Counted from the first letter of the stretch, positions 1-7,201 are shown. The stretch is DNA of 10,985 nt from a bacterium (GCA_029945985.1 JAQSDP010000484.1:1-10985), one strand, 5' to 3'. The notes: generated by a model not told the origin, from the letters alone. Made by a program: numbers and translations.

Positions 1-303
1 CGTCCCGAGACTGATGATGCCGATGCGTCCGGTCGATTCGTCGAGCTGAAATCCCGTCACCTTCGCCATCCTTTCAAGATCGGCGTCCGTCGCCGCTTCA
101 ACGATTATCTCGGCCGAGATCTCAACCTCGTTATTCGACCACCCTTCCACCGTGATCGAACCCTTCGGCGCTCCCTGGATAGTGATCGTACCGCCAACGC
201 CGAAGTCAAGCTTGTCGGATTTGACGGTGGTGCGCTTGAGTTGAGCCGATGCAGATATCGTGAGCAATATGACGGCGAGGATAACAAGGTTTAGCTTTTT
301 CAT
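1..303 (-). CDS. Secreted DUF4097-like protein, N-terminal part (runs off the left edge)
   Basis: An open frame of 101 codons starts at the ATG at 303 and leaves the window without a stop. It begins with a clear signal peptide: a Lys-Lys n-region, a hydrophobic core over residues 5-17 and a likely cleavage after the SASA at 17-20. The mature part has a beta-strand-rich stretch with GSITVEGWSNNEVEISAEI at residues 48-66. The gene at 549-1325 has the same signature at 12 of 19 positions, so the two are paralogues or share a domain. Such proteins usually fall in the DUF4097/adhesin-like beta-helix family, with unknown biochemical role. The C-terminal part is missing, so family membership rests on this signature. 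No strong ribosome binding site precedes the ATG. Confidence 0.75.
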   Translation of the reverse strand, partial: MKKLNLVILAVILLTISASAQLKRTTVKSDKLDFGVGGTITIQGAPKGSITVEGWSNNEVEISAEIIVEAATDADLERMAKVTGFQLDESTGRIGIISLGT

Positions 304-548
304 TTGGCGTGTCTCGGAGAACTGAGGGATTGCAGGAAGGGACTGCTAAATCAATGCTATCACTTCGAGGACAGGGAAAACAAGATTTTTTGGAACCAGT
401 CCATCATTCGCTATTTTGGCCAGTCGGTTTTTCGCGGTGTTCGTCTCTTTCTTTTCCTCATTCTTATTTCGTCATTACGGTTCTCAGAGCTATCCACGAA
501 AGAAGAAAACAAGAAACGAAATCAAAGCCGGGAAAGAAACGAGAGGAG
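304..548. other. Gene-free spacer between two DUF4097-like genes
   Basis: I see no credible gene in these 245 bases. Short frames exist on the plus strand but run antisense into the 549-1325 gene. Bases about 436-480 are pyrimidine-rich on the plus strand and bases about 491-547 are purine-rich, so the two halves can pair imperfectly. On the minus strand a weak sigma70-like pair (TTGTTT at 383-378, TAGCAT at 359-354, 18 bases apart) lies about 50 bases before the start at 303. It could be the promoter of the leftmost gene, but the match is only partial. Confidence 0.4.
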
Positions 549-1325
549 TTATTGCCTGAAGAACTGGATGTTCCCGCGCTGGTTCGTGACGCTGAGAGTC
601 GCGGCTCCGTCGCCGGCGGTGCCGACTACTCGTCGGCCATCCCAGGTATATCGCATATTCTCGGAGAAGGTTCCAAGCGAAATATTGCGAGTGGACGGAG
701 CGGTAGCGAGCAGCTTGAAGGATGAGCCGGGGGGAATTCGAAGGCTGATGGTGCCGCTGATCGAAAAGAACCGGTAGCCGCCGCCCGACTGAAGCGTGCC
801 GTCGTAGAAGATATCGCCGATCCCGTTTTGCGCGGTTACCGCGCCCGCGCCGATATTCGTTAGCGTGATGTCGCCCTCGGTGGTGATGTGTGCACGGACA
901 AGGCCGCCGCGGACGTTGGTCACGCTGAGATTACCCATCTTTGTTTCGATGTCAACCGAGGAAGCGAATGGTACACGGATCGTGAAATTGACGTTGCCCA
1001 CATCACCCCGGCCCTGATTATCTTTGACGAGATTGATGTAGATCGTACCGCTCAGGGATTGCGGTTCCAGGGTGGCGGCCGGTGCTTCGAGATATGCGGA
1101 TATTGAAACCTCGTTGCGGTTCCATCCTTCAACCGTGACCGTGCCGGTCCGATTCAGAAGCTGAAGCCGGACATTCTGACTTGCGGGATAGGTACGGCTG
1201 AATTTCCGTTGGGCAGTCGCGTCGATCGGGAGGAAGCCGCAAAGAAGCGCAGCACAAGCTGCGAGCAATGCTGCACGTCGCCAGGCCCTCGCGAAGCCTT
1301 CCTTGATAACCAAACTGCGGATCAT
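549..1325 (-). CDS. Secreted DUF4097-like beta-helix protein
   Basis: A 258-residue protein. An arginine-containing n-region is followed by a hydrophobic segment at residues 18-32 and a likely signal peptidase site after ATA (36-38), so it should be exported. The rest is rich in short beta-strands with Gly, Thr and Asn turns, including TVTVEGWNRNEVSISA near residues 62-77 and repeated GNLSVTNVRGG / GDITLTNIGAG / GDIFYDGTL units, typical of the DUF4097 right-handed beta-helix fold. No catalytic motif is visible. It starts 20 bases after the anti-sigma gene, with AGGA close to the ATG, so it is probably the last gene of the sigma/anti-sigma operon. Members of this family often sit with ECF sigma/anti-sigma pairs. 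A role in envelope sensing or adhesion is inference. The family is fairly sure, the function is unknown. Confidence 0.8.
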   Translation of the reverse strand: MIRSLVIKEGFARAWRRAALLAACAALLCGFLPIDATAQRKFSRTYPASQNVRLQLLNRTGTVTVEGWNRNEVSISAYLEAPAATLEPQSLSGTIYINLVKDNQGRGDVGNVNFTIRVPFASSVDIETKMGNLSVTNVRGGLVRAHITTEGDITLTNIGAGAVTAQNGIGDIFYDGTLQSGGGYRFFSISGTISLRIPPGSSFKLLATAPSTRNISLGTFSENMRYTWDGRRVVGTAGDGAATLSVTNQRGNIQFFRQ

Positions 1326-1345
1326 TTTCCTAACAAAACGGGCGA

Positions 1346-2083
1346 CTAAAGCTCCGAGAATTCGCGAAGCAGGTTCATCTTTTCGGTCATAACAGAATCG
1401 AGCATCTCACCCGAGAGTTCGTCCTCCGGATTATGCTCGAGGGTCTGCTGATACTCGAAAACCGCCTGATCGATCGCCTGCAGATTCCTGTCAAATCCGC
1501 GTCTCAGATCATCATCCCACATCGCACGCCGGGCCTGCACGCGCTGGTTCCAGTAGTCAATAGTGGCTTGCTGTTCGCGAAGCCGTTTTTCGCGTGCGGC
1601 CTGCGGAGTGTCGGTGAGGCCCACCTTGCTCAAAAGTTTTTCAAATGTCGTCTGCGATTCGCCCGATCGCGACGTAAAATCTTCGCCTGTCGGCTGGAAG
1701 TAGTTGCGAATTCCGACCACCGTGAGAAGCGAGCTGATCAGTGCGACGGCGAGTACACCTGCCGCAGCCTGGGAGAAAGAAAGATTCCAAACGCGTGCAA
1801 AAAACCCCTGAGGAGTTGGCGGGGCCTCCACCTGCGGTTCTGGCTTGATATCGGACTCAAGCGTGTTGCTAATGCGGCACCAGAGGGCGTTAGTGTTGAG
1901 AGCGGGAATGTCGTCGGAGAGTTCTTCTAGTTTGCAGTTGTCGAGGATGGCGGCAAAATCTTCGCAGAGCTTGGCGCAATCCGCACAGAGCGAAAGGTGC
2001 GTCCGGACATGAGCCGCCTGAGTTTCCTCAAGCTCGCCGTCCAGAAACATGCTCAAATTTTCCTGACATCCGTCGCAGTTCAT
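1346..2083 (-). CDS. Zinc-motif membrane anti-sigma factor
   Basis: A 245-residue protein counted from the ATG at 2083. The N-terminus has the zf-HC2/ZAS arrangement: CDGC at residues 3-6, then HLSLCADC (H29, C33, C36), the H-x3-C-x2-C motif of zinc-binding anti-sigma domains that hold ECF sigma factors. A Pro-rich linker (about 80-92) leads to one membrane segment (about 105-125). The remaining 120 residues should be outside the cytoplasm and include a long charged, probably coiled-coil helix rich in Arg, Gln and Glu. It lies 110 bases after the ECF sigma gene, so it probably binds that factor. A TTG at 2092 would add three residues: an AGGGA stretch lies 12 bases before the ATG but only 3 before the TTG, so ATG is preferred without certainty. 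Confidence 0.88.
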   Translation of the reverse strand: MNCDGCQENLSMFLDGELEETQAAHVRTHLSLCADCAKLCEDFAAILDNCKLEELSDDIPALNTNALWCRISNTLESDIKPEPQVEAPPTPQGFFARVWNLSFSQAAAGVLAVALISSLLTVVGIRNYFQPTGEDFTSRSGESQTTFEKLLSKVGLTDTPQAAREKRLREQQATIDYWNQRVQARRAMWDDDLRRGFDRNLQAIDQAVFEYQQTLEHNPEDELSGEMLDSVMTEKMNLLREFSEL

Positions 2084-2193
2084 GACTCGCAAAAATCCCT
2101 AAACCGTTCCCCTGAACAGCCCCTATCAACCGCCTTGCCCGTTATCAATAATAATAGATGATTTAACGGTCAAAGGGTTGCCCTTACGGGTCG
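2084..2193 (-). other. Sigma to anti-sigma intercistronic gap
   Basis: This 110-base gap is long for a co-transcribed sigma/anti-sigma pair, which usually overlap or nearly so. It holds a small hairpin (AAGGG/CCCTT arms, 2173-2185) just after the sigma stop, an AT-rich stretch near 2145-2165 and, on the minus strand, a GGAAC at about 2112-2116 resembling an ECF -35 element, although a matching -10 would fall almost on the start codon. No open frame is present. Confidence 0.3.
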
Positions 2194-2868
2194 TTAGCTT
2201 GTTTCTTCTTTTTGCTTGACGAGCAGGCCGCGCAGCTTGAGCCGGGCCTTATGTAGCTGTGATTTCGAGGTGCCGACTGATATTCCCAGGATCCGGGCGA
2301 CCTCTTCGTGTTCGAAACCTTCAACATCGTGGAGGACGAAAACGTTCTTATATCCGCGAGGCAGTTCCGCGATCGCGTTCTTGAGCGCGATGCGGTCGAC
2401 GACGGCCATTCGGTTCGGGTTTGCCGATCCTGTGACCATCTGCTCGGGCATTTCGCCTTCTTCGGTCGTCTTTTCGTTCTTGAACGAACGCTTGCGGAAG
2501 TGCATCAGCACCTGATTTACCGTCAGGCGGTGCAGCCACGTCGAAAACGCCGAGTCGCCGCGAAAACTGCCGATCTTTCTGAATAATTGGATGAAAACTT
2601 CCTGGGTGAGGTCTTCAGCCTCGGTCTGGCTGCCGGTCATGCGGAGCGTGAGGCTGAACGTTCGACGGTGGTATCGCTGATAAATAACCTCGAATGCAGC
2701 CAAGCTTCCATCCGCCGCCATTTTGCAGAGCTCAATGTCGGACGTATCGAGGTGGATCTTGCCGTCATCAACAGAAACAGCCGCCCGAGCCTGCACCAAC
2801 GGCAGTTCGACGGCCTCCTCAATACCAAAAGCGATGTCCCGTTCAATGGCCGCTGCGGCAGAGTCCAT
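2194..2868 (-). CDS. ECF-type RNA polymerase sigma factor
   Basis: A 224-residue sigma70-family factor of the extracytoplasmic function group. Region 2 covers about residues 47-128, with the core-binding DLTQEVFIQLFRKI (86-99) and a -10 recognition segment ending in FSTWLHRLTVNQV (108-120). A variable linker follows, then region 4 (about 158-214) with ELPRGYKNVFVLHDVEG and a helix-turn-helix around EEVARILGISVGTSKSQLHKAR (188-209). There is no sigma 1.1 or region 3. About 45 residues precede region 2, an unusually long N-terminal extension for an ECF factor. A good ribosome site (TAGGAG, 5-base spacing) fixes the start at 2868, so the extension is probably real. The anti-sigma gene and a DUF4097-like gene follow, suggesting an envelope signal. 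Target genes are not visible. Confidence 0.93.
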   Translation of the reverse strand: MDSAAAAIERDIAFGIEEAVELPLVQARAAVSVDDGKIHLDTSDIELCKMAADGSLAAFEVIYQRYHRRTFSLTLRMTGSQTEAEDLTQEVFIQLFRKIGSFRGDSAFSTWLHRLTVNQVLMHFRKRSFKNEKTTEEGEMPEQMVTGSANPNRMAVVDRIALKNAIAELPRGYKNVFVLHDVEGFEHEEVARILGISVGTSKSQLHKARLKLRGLLVKQKEETS

Positions 2869-2873
2869 AGATA

Positions 2874-2879
2874 CTCCTA
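2874..2879 (-). promoter_or_regulatory. Ribosome binding site of the ECF sigma gene
   Basis: TAGGAG on the minus strand, five bases before the ATG at 2868. It is among the clearest Shine-Dalgarno sites in the window, where most genes have weak ones, and supports the long N-terminus of the sigma factor. Confidence 0.65.
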
Positions 2880-3065
2880 CAAGGTCTGTCCCGGAATTGA
2901 TATAACTATCCGCCGCTATGATGCCTTACCTCCAAAAATCGGTTGCAGTGTCCTGAGAAAGAATTTTAGGTCTATTTCGGCCGAAAGGTAAAGCGAAATG
3001 TGACGAGAAAGTGACGAACCGTGGGTACAACCGCATCGAGCGGTCGAGATATTTGGGCGGCTTTA

Positions 3066-3857
3066 TCAAAACATCGAGCGAATCCAACCCCCGTCGACGG
3101 CGATGGCGCTGCCCGTGACGTAGGATGCTCTTTCGGACACGAGGAACGCGGCCATGGCGGCGAACTCGCGGGGTTCGGCGAGGCGGCCGATGGGAATCTC
3201 GGCTTCCCAACGACGTTTGATGTCGGACGGTTTGATTCCTTCCTTATTTGCCAGATGCTCGGCTAGTTCCTCGACTCGTTCCGTAGCGGTGTAGCCTGGA
3301 AGGATCGTGTTTACGGTTATCCCGGAGGCAGCAACTTCGGTCGCAAGCGTCTTTGAGAATCCGGTCAAGCCAGCGCGGAGTGCGTTCGAGAGCATTAGAT
3401 TCTCGACCGGCTGTTTTGCCGCGATCGAGGTCACGTTGAGAATGCGTCCCCATCGCCGCTCCTTCATTCCCGGGAGCACGAGACGCGTGATATCTGTCAC
3501 GCCGGTCAGGAGCAATCGCACGGCGGCTTCCCATTGGTCGGCGGTCAGGTCTTCGAATCGGCCTGCCGGCGGACCGCCGGAATTGGTTACGAGAATATCG
3601 ATGCGGCCGAACCTTTCGATGCCAGCACTTACGATCCGTTCGATGTCGGCTGAGACGGAAAGGTCGCCTGGAACTGCCAGCACTTCGGAGCCGAATCGGG
3701 CGGCGATCGATTCTCCCGCTTCTTTAAGAGCCTCCTCGCCGCGAGCGTTCATTATCAAATGGGCGCCCTCAGCGGCGAGTTCTTCGGCGACGGCAAACCC
3801 GAGTCCTTTGCTCGACGCTGCGACGAGCGCGACTTTTCCTTTGAGCCCGAGATCCAT
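3066..3857 (-). CDS. SDR-fold protein with altered catalytic residues
   Basis: A 263-residue short-chain dehydrogenase/reductase by length and fold. The dinucleotide-binding glycine motif is AASSKGLG (13-20), with Ala where the first Gly is usual, and TNSGG (91-95) takes the place of NNAG. The C-terminus has LPGYTATE (187-193) and the usual SERASYVTGSAIAVDGG (241-257). The active site is unusual: Ser144 is kept, but the Tyr and Lys of YxxxK are Ser157 and Arg161 (SNALR), and the Asn of the tetrad aligns with Leu116. From memory, SNxxR in place of YxxxK is shared by a known group of FabG-like SDRs, so this is not decay; substrate and even redox activity are uncertain. It starts directly after the cupin stop codon, so the two are probably translated together. 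Confidence 0.85.
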   Translation of the reverse strand: MDLGLKGKVALVAASSKGLGFAVAEELAAEGAHLIMNARGEEALKEAGESIAARFGSEVLAVPGDLSVSADIERIVSAGIERFGRIDILVTNSGGPPAGRFEDLTADQWEAAVRLLLTGVTDITRLVLPGMKERRWGRILNVTSIAAKQPVENLMLSNALRAGLTGFSKTLATEVAASGITVNTILPGYTATERVEELAEHLANKEGIKPSDIKRRWEAEIPIGRLAEPREFAAMAAFLVSERASYVTGSAIAVDGGWIRSMF

Positions 3858-4232
3858 CTATTTCTGCCTTAGGTAATCGTCTGTTTTGTCGAGCCAATCC
3901 TGTCGCGGCGGGCTGAAGACATCGACGTCGAGCGTATCTTCGAGAGCCTCGGCCTTGTGCAGAACGTTCGACGGAATGACGAGTACTTCGCCCGCTCGAA
4001 CGGTAACTTCTTCGCTCCCGTCCTCGCCGATCCAAAAGTGCAACGCTCCCTCAAGCACATAGGTCAACTGCTCATTCTCGTGCGAGTGCTGCGGAACGAC
4101 CGAGCCCTTGTCGAGATACACGTGCGTCAGCATCATCCGATCGCCGGTGATCAGGCGTCGCTGCAGCGAGTCGGAAACACGCTCTTTCGGCATGTCTTCC
4201 CATCGATAGAATTGCGTTTGAGTCTGTGCCAT
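3858..4232 (-). CDS. Small single-domain cupin (KdgF-like)
   Basis: A 124-residue cytoplasmic protein with both cupin motifs. Motif 1 spans G43 to G62 with metal-binding H49 and H51 and Q55 (or E54) at the third ligand position. Motif 2 spans G81 (GEVLVIPSNVLH) with P87 and H92. One metal ion is expected. The layout resembles KdgF-type cupins that help linearise unsaturated uronates, but small cupins vary widely and no substrate can be read from the sequence. The frame stays open far upstream, antisense to comM; the ATG at 4232 is chosen because the cupin homology (FYRW, then two motifs) fits a protein of this length. No strong ribosome site precedes it. Its TAG stop is followed at once by the ATG of the SDR gene, implying a shared transcript and a linked role. 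Confidence 0.85.
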   Translation of the reverse strand: MAQTQTQFYRWEDMPKERVSDSLQRRLITGDRMMLTHVYLDKGSVVPQHSHENEQLTYVLEGALHFWIGEDGSEEVTVRAGEVLVIPSNVLHKAEALEDTLDVDVFSPPRQDWLDKTDDYLRQK

Positions 4233-4352
4233 ATAGTCGGATAGCTTAACGCAACTTCCTTGCTGCCCCAATCTGAATAGACGGCATCCCGCTTGGATTC
4301 CCGCTTGCGATTCGGCTAAACTTCCAAAGATTTTCCTGTTTCCCATATTCCT
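4233..4352. promoter_or_regulatory. Divergent promoter region, cupin-SDR versus comM
   Basis: The only divergent gene junction in the window, so promoters for both directions should lie within these 120 bases. A 9-base direct repeat TCCCGCTTG occurs at 4287-4295 and 4299-4307 (12-base period), a possible operator. Before comM the leader is pyrimidine-rich and lacks a Shine-Dalgarno site; CATATT at 4344-4349 is a possible -10 element that would give an almost leaderless transcript. No -35 is convincing. Confidence 0.4.
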
Positions 4353-5924
4353 ATGCTTTTTCTCACACAGTCGGCGGCCGTTTACGGCATCGACGCTCTC
4401 ATTGTGGATGCCGAGGTGAACATCACGCCGACGAGCGGGGATGACGCGTTGATAATCATCGTCGGACTGCCGGACACGGCGGTGCGCGAATCGCGCGAAC
4501 GGATCCGAGCGGCGATCTCGAACAGCGGATACTTTTTCCCGATCCACAAAGTCACGATCAATCTCGCACCGGCGGACGTTAAGAAGGAAGGTGCAAGTTT
4601 CGACCTGCCGATCGCGCTCGGGATTCTCGGGGCGAACGGCGATCTCGGTAACGCTGAGAGTTTGCCCGAATTGATGAGCGTTGGTGAACTTTCGCTGGAC
4701 GGACGCGTGCGGCCGGTTCGGGGAGCACTGTCGATCGCACTGACAGCTAGGGAGAGCGGAGTTCGCAGTTTGATCGTGCCCGAGGAGAACGCAAAGGAGG
4801 CGGCGGTCGTTCAGGGGATAAATGTCTACGGCGTGCGTGACCTTCGCGAGGCGTCGCTGCTGGTGCAGGAACTCGCAGCCGGAGGCAACACTCGCATCCA
4901 GCCTACGAAGCTGGACCTCGAAGAACTTCGCTCGGCACCAAACAACTATCAGCTGGACTTCTCGGAAGTTCGCGGCCAGCAGACGGCGAAACGAGCACTC
5001 GAAGTCGCGTCGGCCGGCGGACACAACATTCTGTTCATCGGCCCGCCGGGATCGGGCAAGACGATGCTCGCGAAACGCCTTCCGACGATCTTGCCGCCGC
5101 TGGAATTTGAAGAGGCCCTGGAGATAACGAAGATCCATTCGGTCGCAGGGTTGACCGGCAAGTCCGGGCTGATCGCCGAGCGCCCTTTCAAGTCGCCGCA
5201 TCACACAGTATCGCAAGCCGGGCTGATCGGAGGTGGATCGGTCCCACGGCCGGGCGAAGTCTCGCTCGCACATCTTGGAGTTTTGTTTTTGGACGAACTG
5301 CCGGAATTCGATCGCAGTGTGCTCGAAGTGCTTCGGCAGCCGATGGAGGACAAGCAGGTCACGATCTCGCGAGCAGCCTCGTCGTTGACGTTTCCCGCTT
5401 CGTTTACTTTGGTAGCGTCGATGAATCCGTGTCCCTGCGGCTACTTTGGTTCTTCGCGTGAATGTAAGTGTTCCCCGCAGATCATCCAACGCTACGTCGG
5501 CAAGATCTCAGGCCCGCTGATGGACCGCATCGACATCCACATAGACGTGCCGGCGGTTAAGTTTGATGAGCTTCGCGGACGGGGAGTCGAAGCCGGCGAG
5601 CCGAGTTCTGCGATCCGCAACCGCGTGATCCGCGCCCGCGATATCCAGCTCGCACGCCTCAACACCAACGGCAACCGCGGCGGTGCGTACTCCAACTCCG
5701 CGATGACGCCGGCGCAGATCCGCAAACACTGCTCGCTCGACGCAGACAGTGAATCACTTCTCGAAAAAGCCATGCAGCGCCAAGGCCTCTCCGCCCGCGC
5801 CCACGACCGCATCTTGAAGGTCGCCCGAACCATCGCCGACCTTTCAGGCGCTGAAAATATAGGCCCGACGCACATCAGCGAGGCGATCAATTACCGGTCG
5901 CTCGACCGGAATTACTGGGCCTGA
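4353..5924 (+). CDS. comM: ComM/YifB-family AAA+ ATPase
   Basis: A 523-residue protein, close to the roughly 510 usual for ComM. ComM is a cytoplasmic hexameric helicase that promotes branch migration during integration of transforming DNA. The N-terminal Lon-protease-like fold domain has VGLPDTAVRESRERIRAAI and NLAPADVKKEGASFDLPIALG (about residues 36-90). The Mg-chelatase-type AAA+ core begins at FSEVRGQQTAKRALE (about 206), with Walker A GPPGSGKT (230-237), Walker B GVLFLDE (D314, E315) and a four-cysteine insert MNPCPCGYFGSSRECKC (C360, C362, C371, C373) that may bind a metal. GPLMDRIDIHIDVP follows, then the C-terminal Mg-chelatase domain with ARAHDRILKVARTIADL. All key residues are intact. 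The gene begins the rightward block; presence of comM does not prove the strain is competent. Confidence 0.95.
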   Translation: MLFLTQSAAVYGIDALIVDAEVNITPTSGDDALIIIVGLPDTAVRESRERIRAAISNSGYFFPIHKVTINLAPADVKKEGASFDLPIALGILGANGDLGNAESLPELMSVGELSLDGRVRPVRGALSIALTARESGVRSLIVPEENAKEAAVVQGINVYGVRDLREASLLVQELAAGGNTRIQPTKLDLEELRSAPNNYQLDFSEVRGQQTAKRALEVASAGGHNILFIGPPGSGKTMLAKRLPTILPPLEFEEALEITKIHSVAGLTGKSGLIAERPFKSPHHTVSQAGLIGGGSVPRPGEVSLAHLGVLFLDELPEFDRSVLEVLRQPMEDKQVTISRAASSLTFPASFTLVASMNPCPCGYFGSSRECKCSPQIIQRYVGKISGPLMDRIDIHIDVPAVKFDELRGRGVEAGEPSSAIRNRVIRARDIQLARLNTNGNRGGAYSNSAMTPAQIRKHCSLDADSESLLEKAMQRQGLSARAHDRILKVARTIADLSGAENIGPTHISEAINYRSLDRNYWA

Positions 5925-5980
5925 CGCGATTCTGCAAAGAACGTTTGAACTCTGCGAGGTTTCGGCGTAAAAAGAAAGGC

Positions 5981-7126
5981 ATGTTAACGAAAGCCTACCA
6001 ATTCGATCGCCTCCGGTGCGGGATCGGCTCTGCTTTTCTGGTAAAGATCATAAAAGTAATGGTGCTGGCCCTACTGCTCGCGGTCGCAGCATCGGCGCAA
6101 GCGTCCGGAGTAGCCGGTACGATACAAGAAAAAGCCACCACGCCCGCCCCCGACAGTCCGACCACCGCTCAAAAGATCAAACGATGGTTTGAGATGGACA
6201 CGCTCAACCTTTCGGTCCGTTATCGTCATATGACGACCAATGTAAACCTTAATGCCTCGGACGTGGCTCAGTTCAGATTCCAGGCGAAAGGACGATTTAA
6301 GTTTGACAACAAGGGTAAGTACAGCATTTCCGCGGGAATCTACACGGGTAATTCGATCACAGGCGGCTGGGGAAGCACGGGCTGGGGGACCGGCGGGCCG
6401 CAGACCAACCTTTACCTTAAGCAGCTTTACTTTGAGGCAAAGCCGGTGAAAGGCCTTGCGATTCAAGTTGGCGGCATCGCACCAATAAATGGAGAGAATA
6501 CCGAGATCACTGGATACGACAACGATGCATACCTAATGGGCGAGCGCATCTCGATCCGGGACGCCAAGAAATTCTTCTTTGATGAGATCAGCTTGACGAA
6601 TGCCCATATTGGTGACGTATTTCGACCAAGCGTCTTCAGCAGATTCAAACGTCTCGACGAATCTAATTACCACCAAATCCTCGTCAAGAAGACACTTAAT
6701 AAGAATGTGGCGGTCTCGGCCGATTACACGTTCGAAGCGGGCCGCGATACTTTCCGTCAGGGTGTCCGTTTCTCGATACCGAAGTTCAAAGTTTTTGATT
6801 CGATGCGGTTCGAGAACTACCAACAGGTCGATCCGAATCCCAACTACGGATTCGCGATCTCAGGCGATAAGAAGTTGAACAACAGGCTTAGCGTTAAGGC
6901 GGGATTTGCCAGGATCGATACGACGATGTTCAACGGCGATTGGTACGGACGAGGCAACCGGGTTTTCGCTGGCTGGAACTACACCCTAACTCGTGAACTC
7001 AGTTTTAACGGTGTTTGGCTTCAGGGCGTGGGACCGCTACCGGCTGCTAATAGCATCCGATCTAGATTTGAAGTCGCGCTTACATTCAATATTCTCGAAA
7101 CCCTCAAGCGACGTAAGGTCATCTGA
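5981..7126 (+). CDS. Exported protein, probable outer-membrane beta-barrel
   Basis: I do not recognise a named family. From the ATG at 5981 the protein has 381 residues. A basic, rather long N-terminus leads to a hydrophobic segment (VMVLALLLAVAA, about residues 26-37) and a likely cleavage after SAQA, so it is exported. After a Pro/Thr-rich linker the sequence alternates polar and hydrophobic or aromatic residues in short stretches (LNLSVRYRHMTT, AQFRFQAKGRFKF, YSISAGIYTG, YLKQLYFEAKP, VAVSADYTFEAG, SVKAGFARIDT, RVFAGWNYTLT, FEVALTFNIL), as in porin-like barrels of 12-16 strands. A Gly/Trp-rich loop (GGWGSTGWGTGG) lies near residues 129-140. The start is uncertain: a TTG at 5945 would add 12 residues and an ATG at 6059 would leave almost no n-region. 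It follows comM by 56 bases. Porin, channel or structural roles cannot be separated. Confidence 0.72.
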   Translation: MLTKAYQFDRLRCGIGSAFLVKIIKVMVLALLLAVAASAQASGVAGTIQEKATTPAPDSPTTAQKIKRWFEMDTLNLSVRYRHMTTNVNLNASDVAQFRFQAKGRFKFDNKGKYSISAGIYTGNSITGGWGSTGWGTGGPQTNLYLKQLYFEAKPVKGLAIQVGGIAPINGENTEITGYDNDAYLMGERISIRDAKKFFFDEISLTNAHIGDVFRPSVFSRFKRLDESNYHQILVKKTLNKNVAVSADYTFEAGRDTFRQGVRFSIPKFKVFDSMRFENYQQVDPNPNYGFAISGDKKLNNRLSVKAGFARIDTTMFNGDWYGRGNRVFAGWNYTLTRELSFNGVWLQGVGPLPAANSIRSRFEVALTFNILETLKRRKVI

Positions 7127-7201
7127 TCCATTGCTTTTCGGACCGCGCAGATGGTGCTGGCAGCCAAAGGCCAGTCACGGGCAGCGTCGGCTGACATTCT
7201 T

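Noticed and set aside
304..777. Two overlapping plus-strand frames of 138 and 157 codons
   Set aside because: They are antisense to the end of the DUF4097-like gene and cover the low-complexity spacer; composition is biased and no motif is seen.
2587..2991. Plus-strand frame of 134 codons opposite the sigma factor gene
   Set aside because: It is antisense to conserved sigma region 2 and to the start of the gene, without any domain signal.
3858..5489. A 543-codon minus-strand frame that would extend the cupin across comM
   Set aside because: Everything upstream of 4232 is antisense to the strongly conserved comM gene and is rich in Arg, Gln and Cys with no recognisable domain. Only the last 124 codons carry the cupin.
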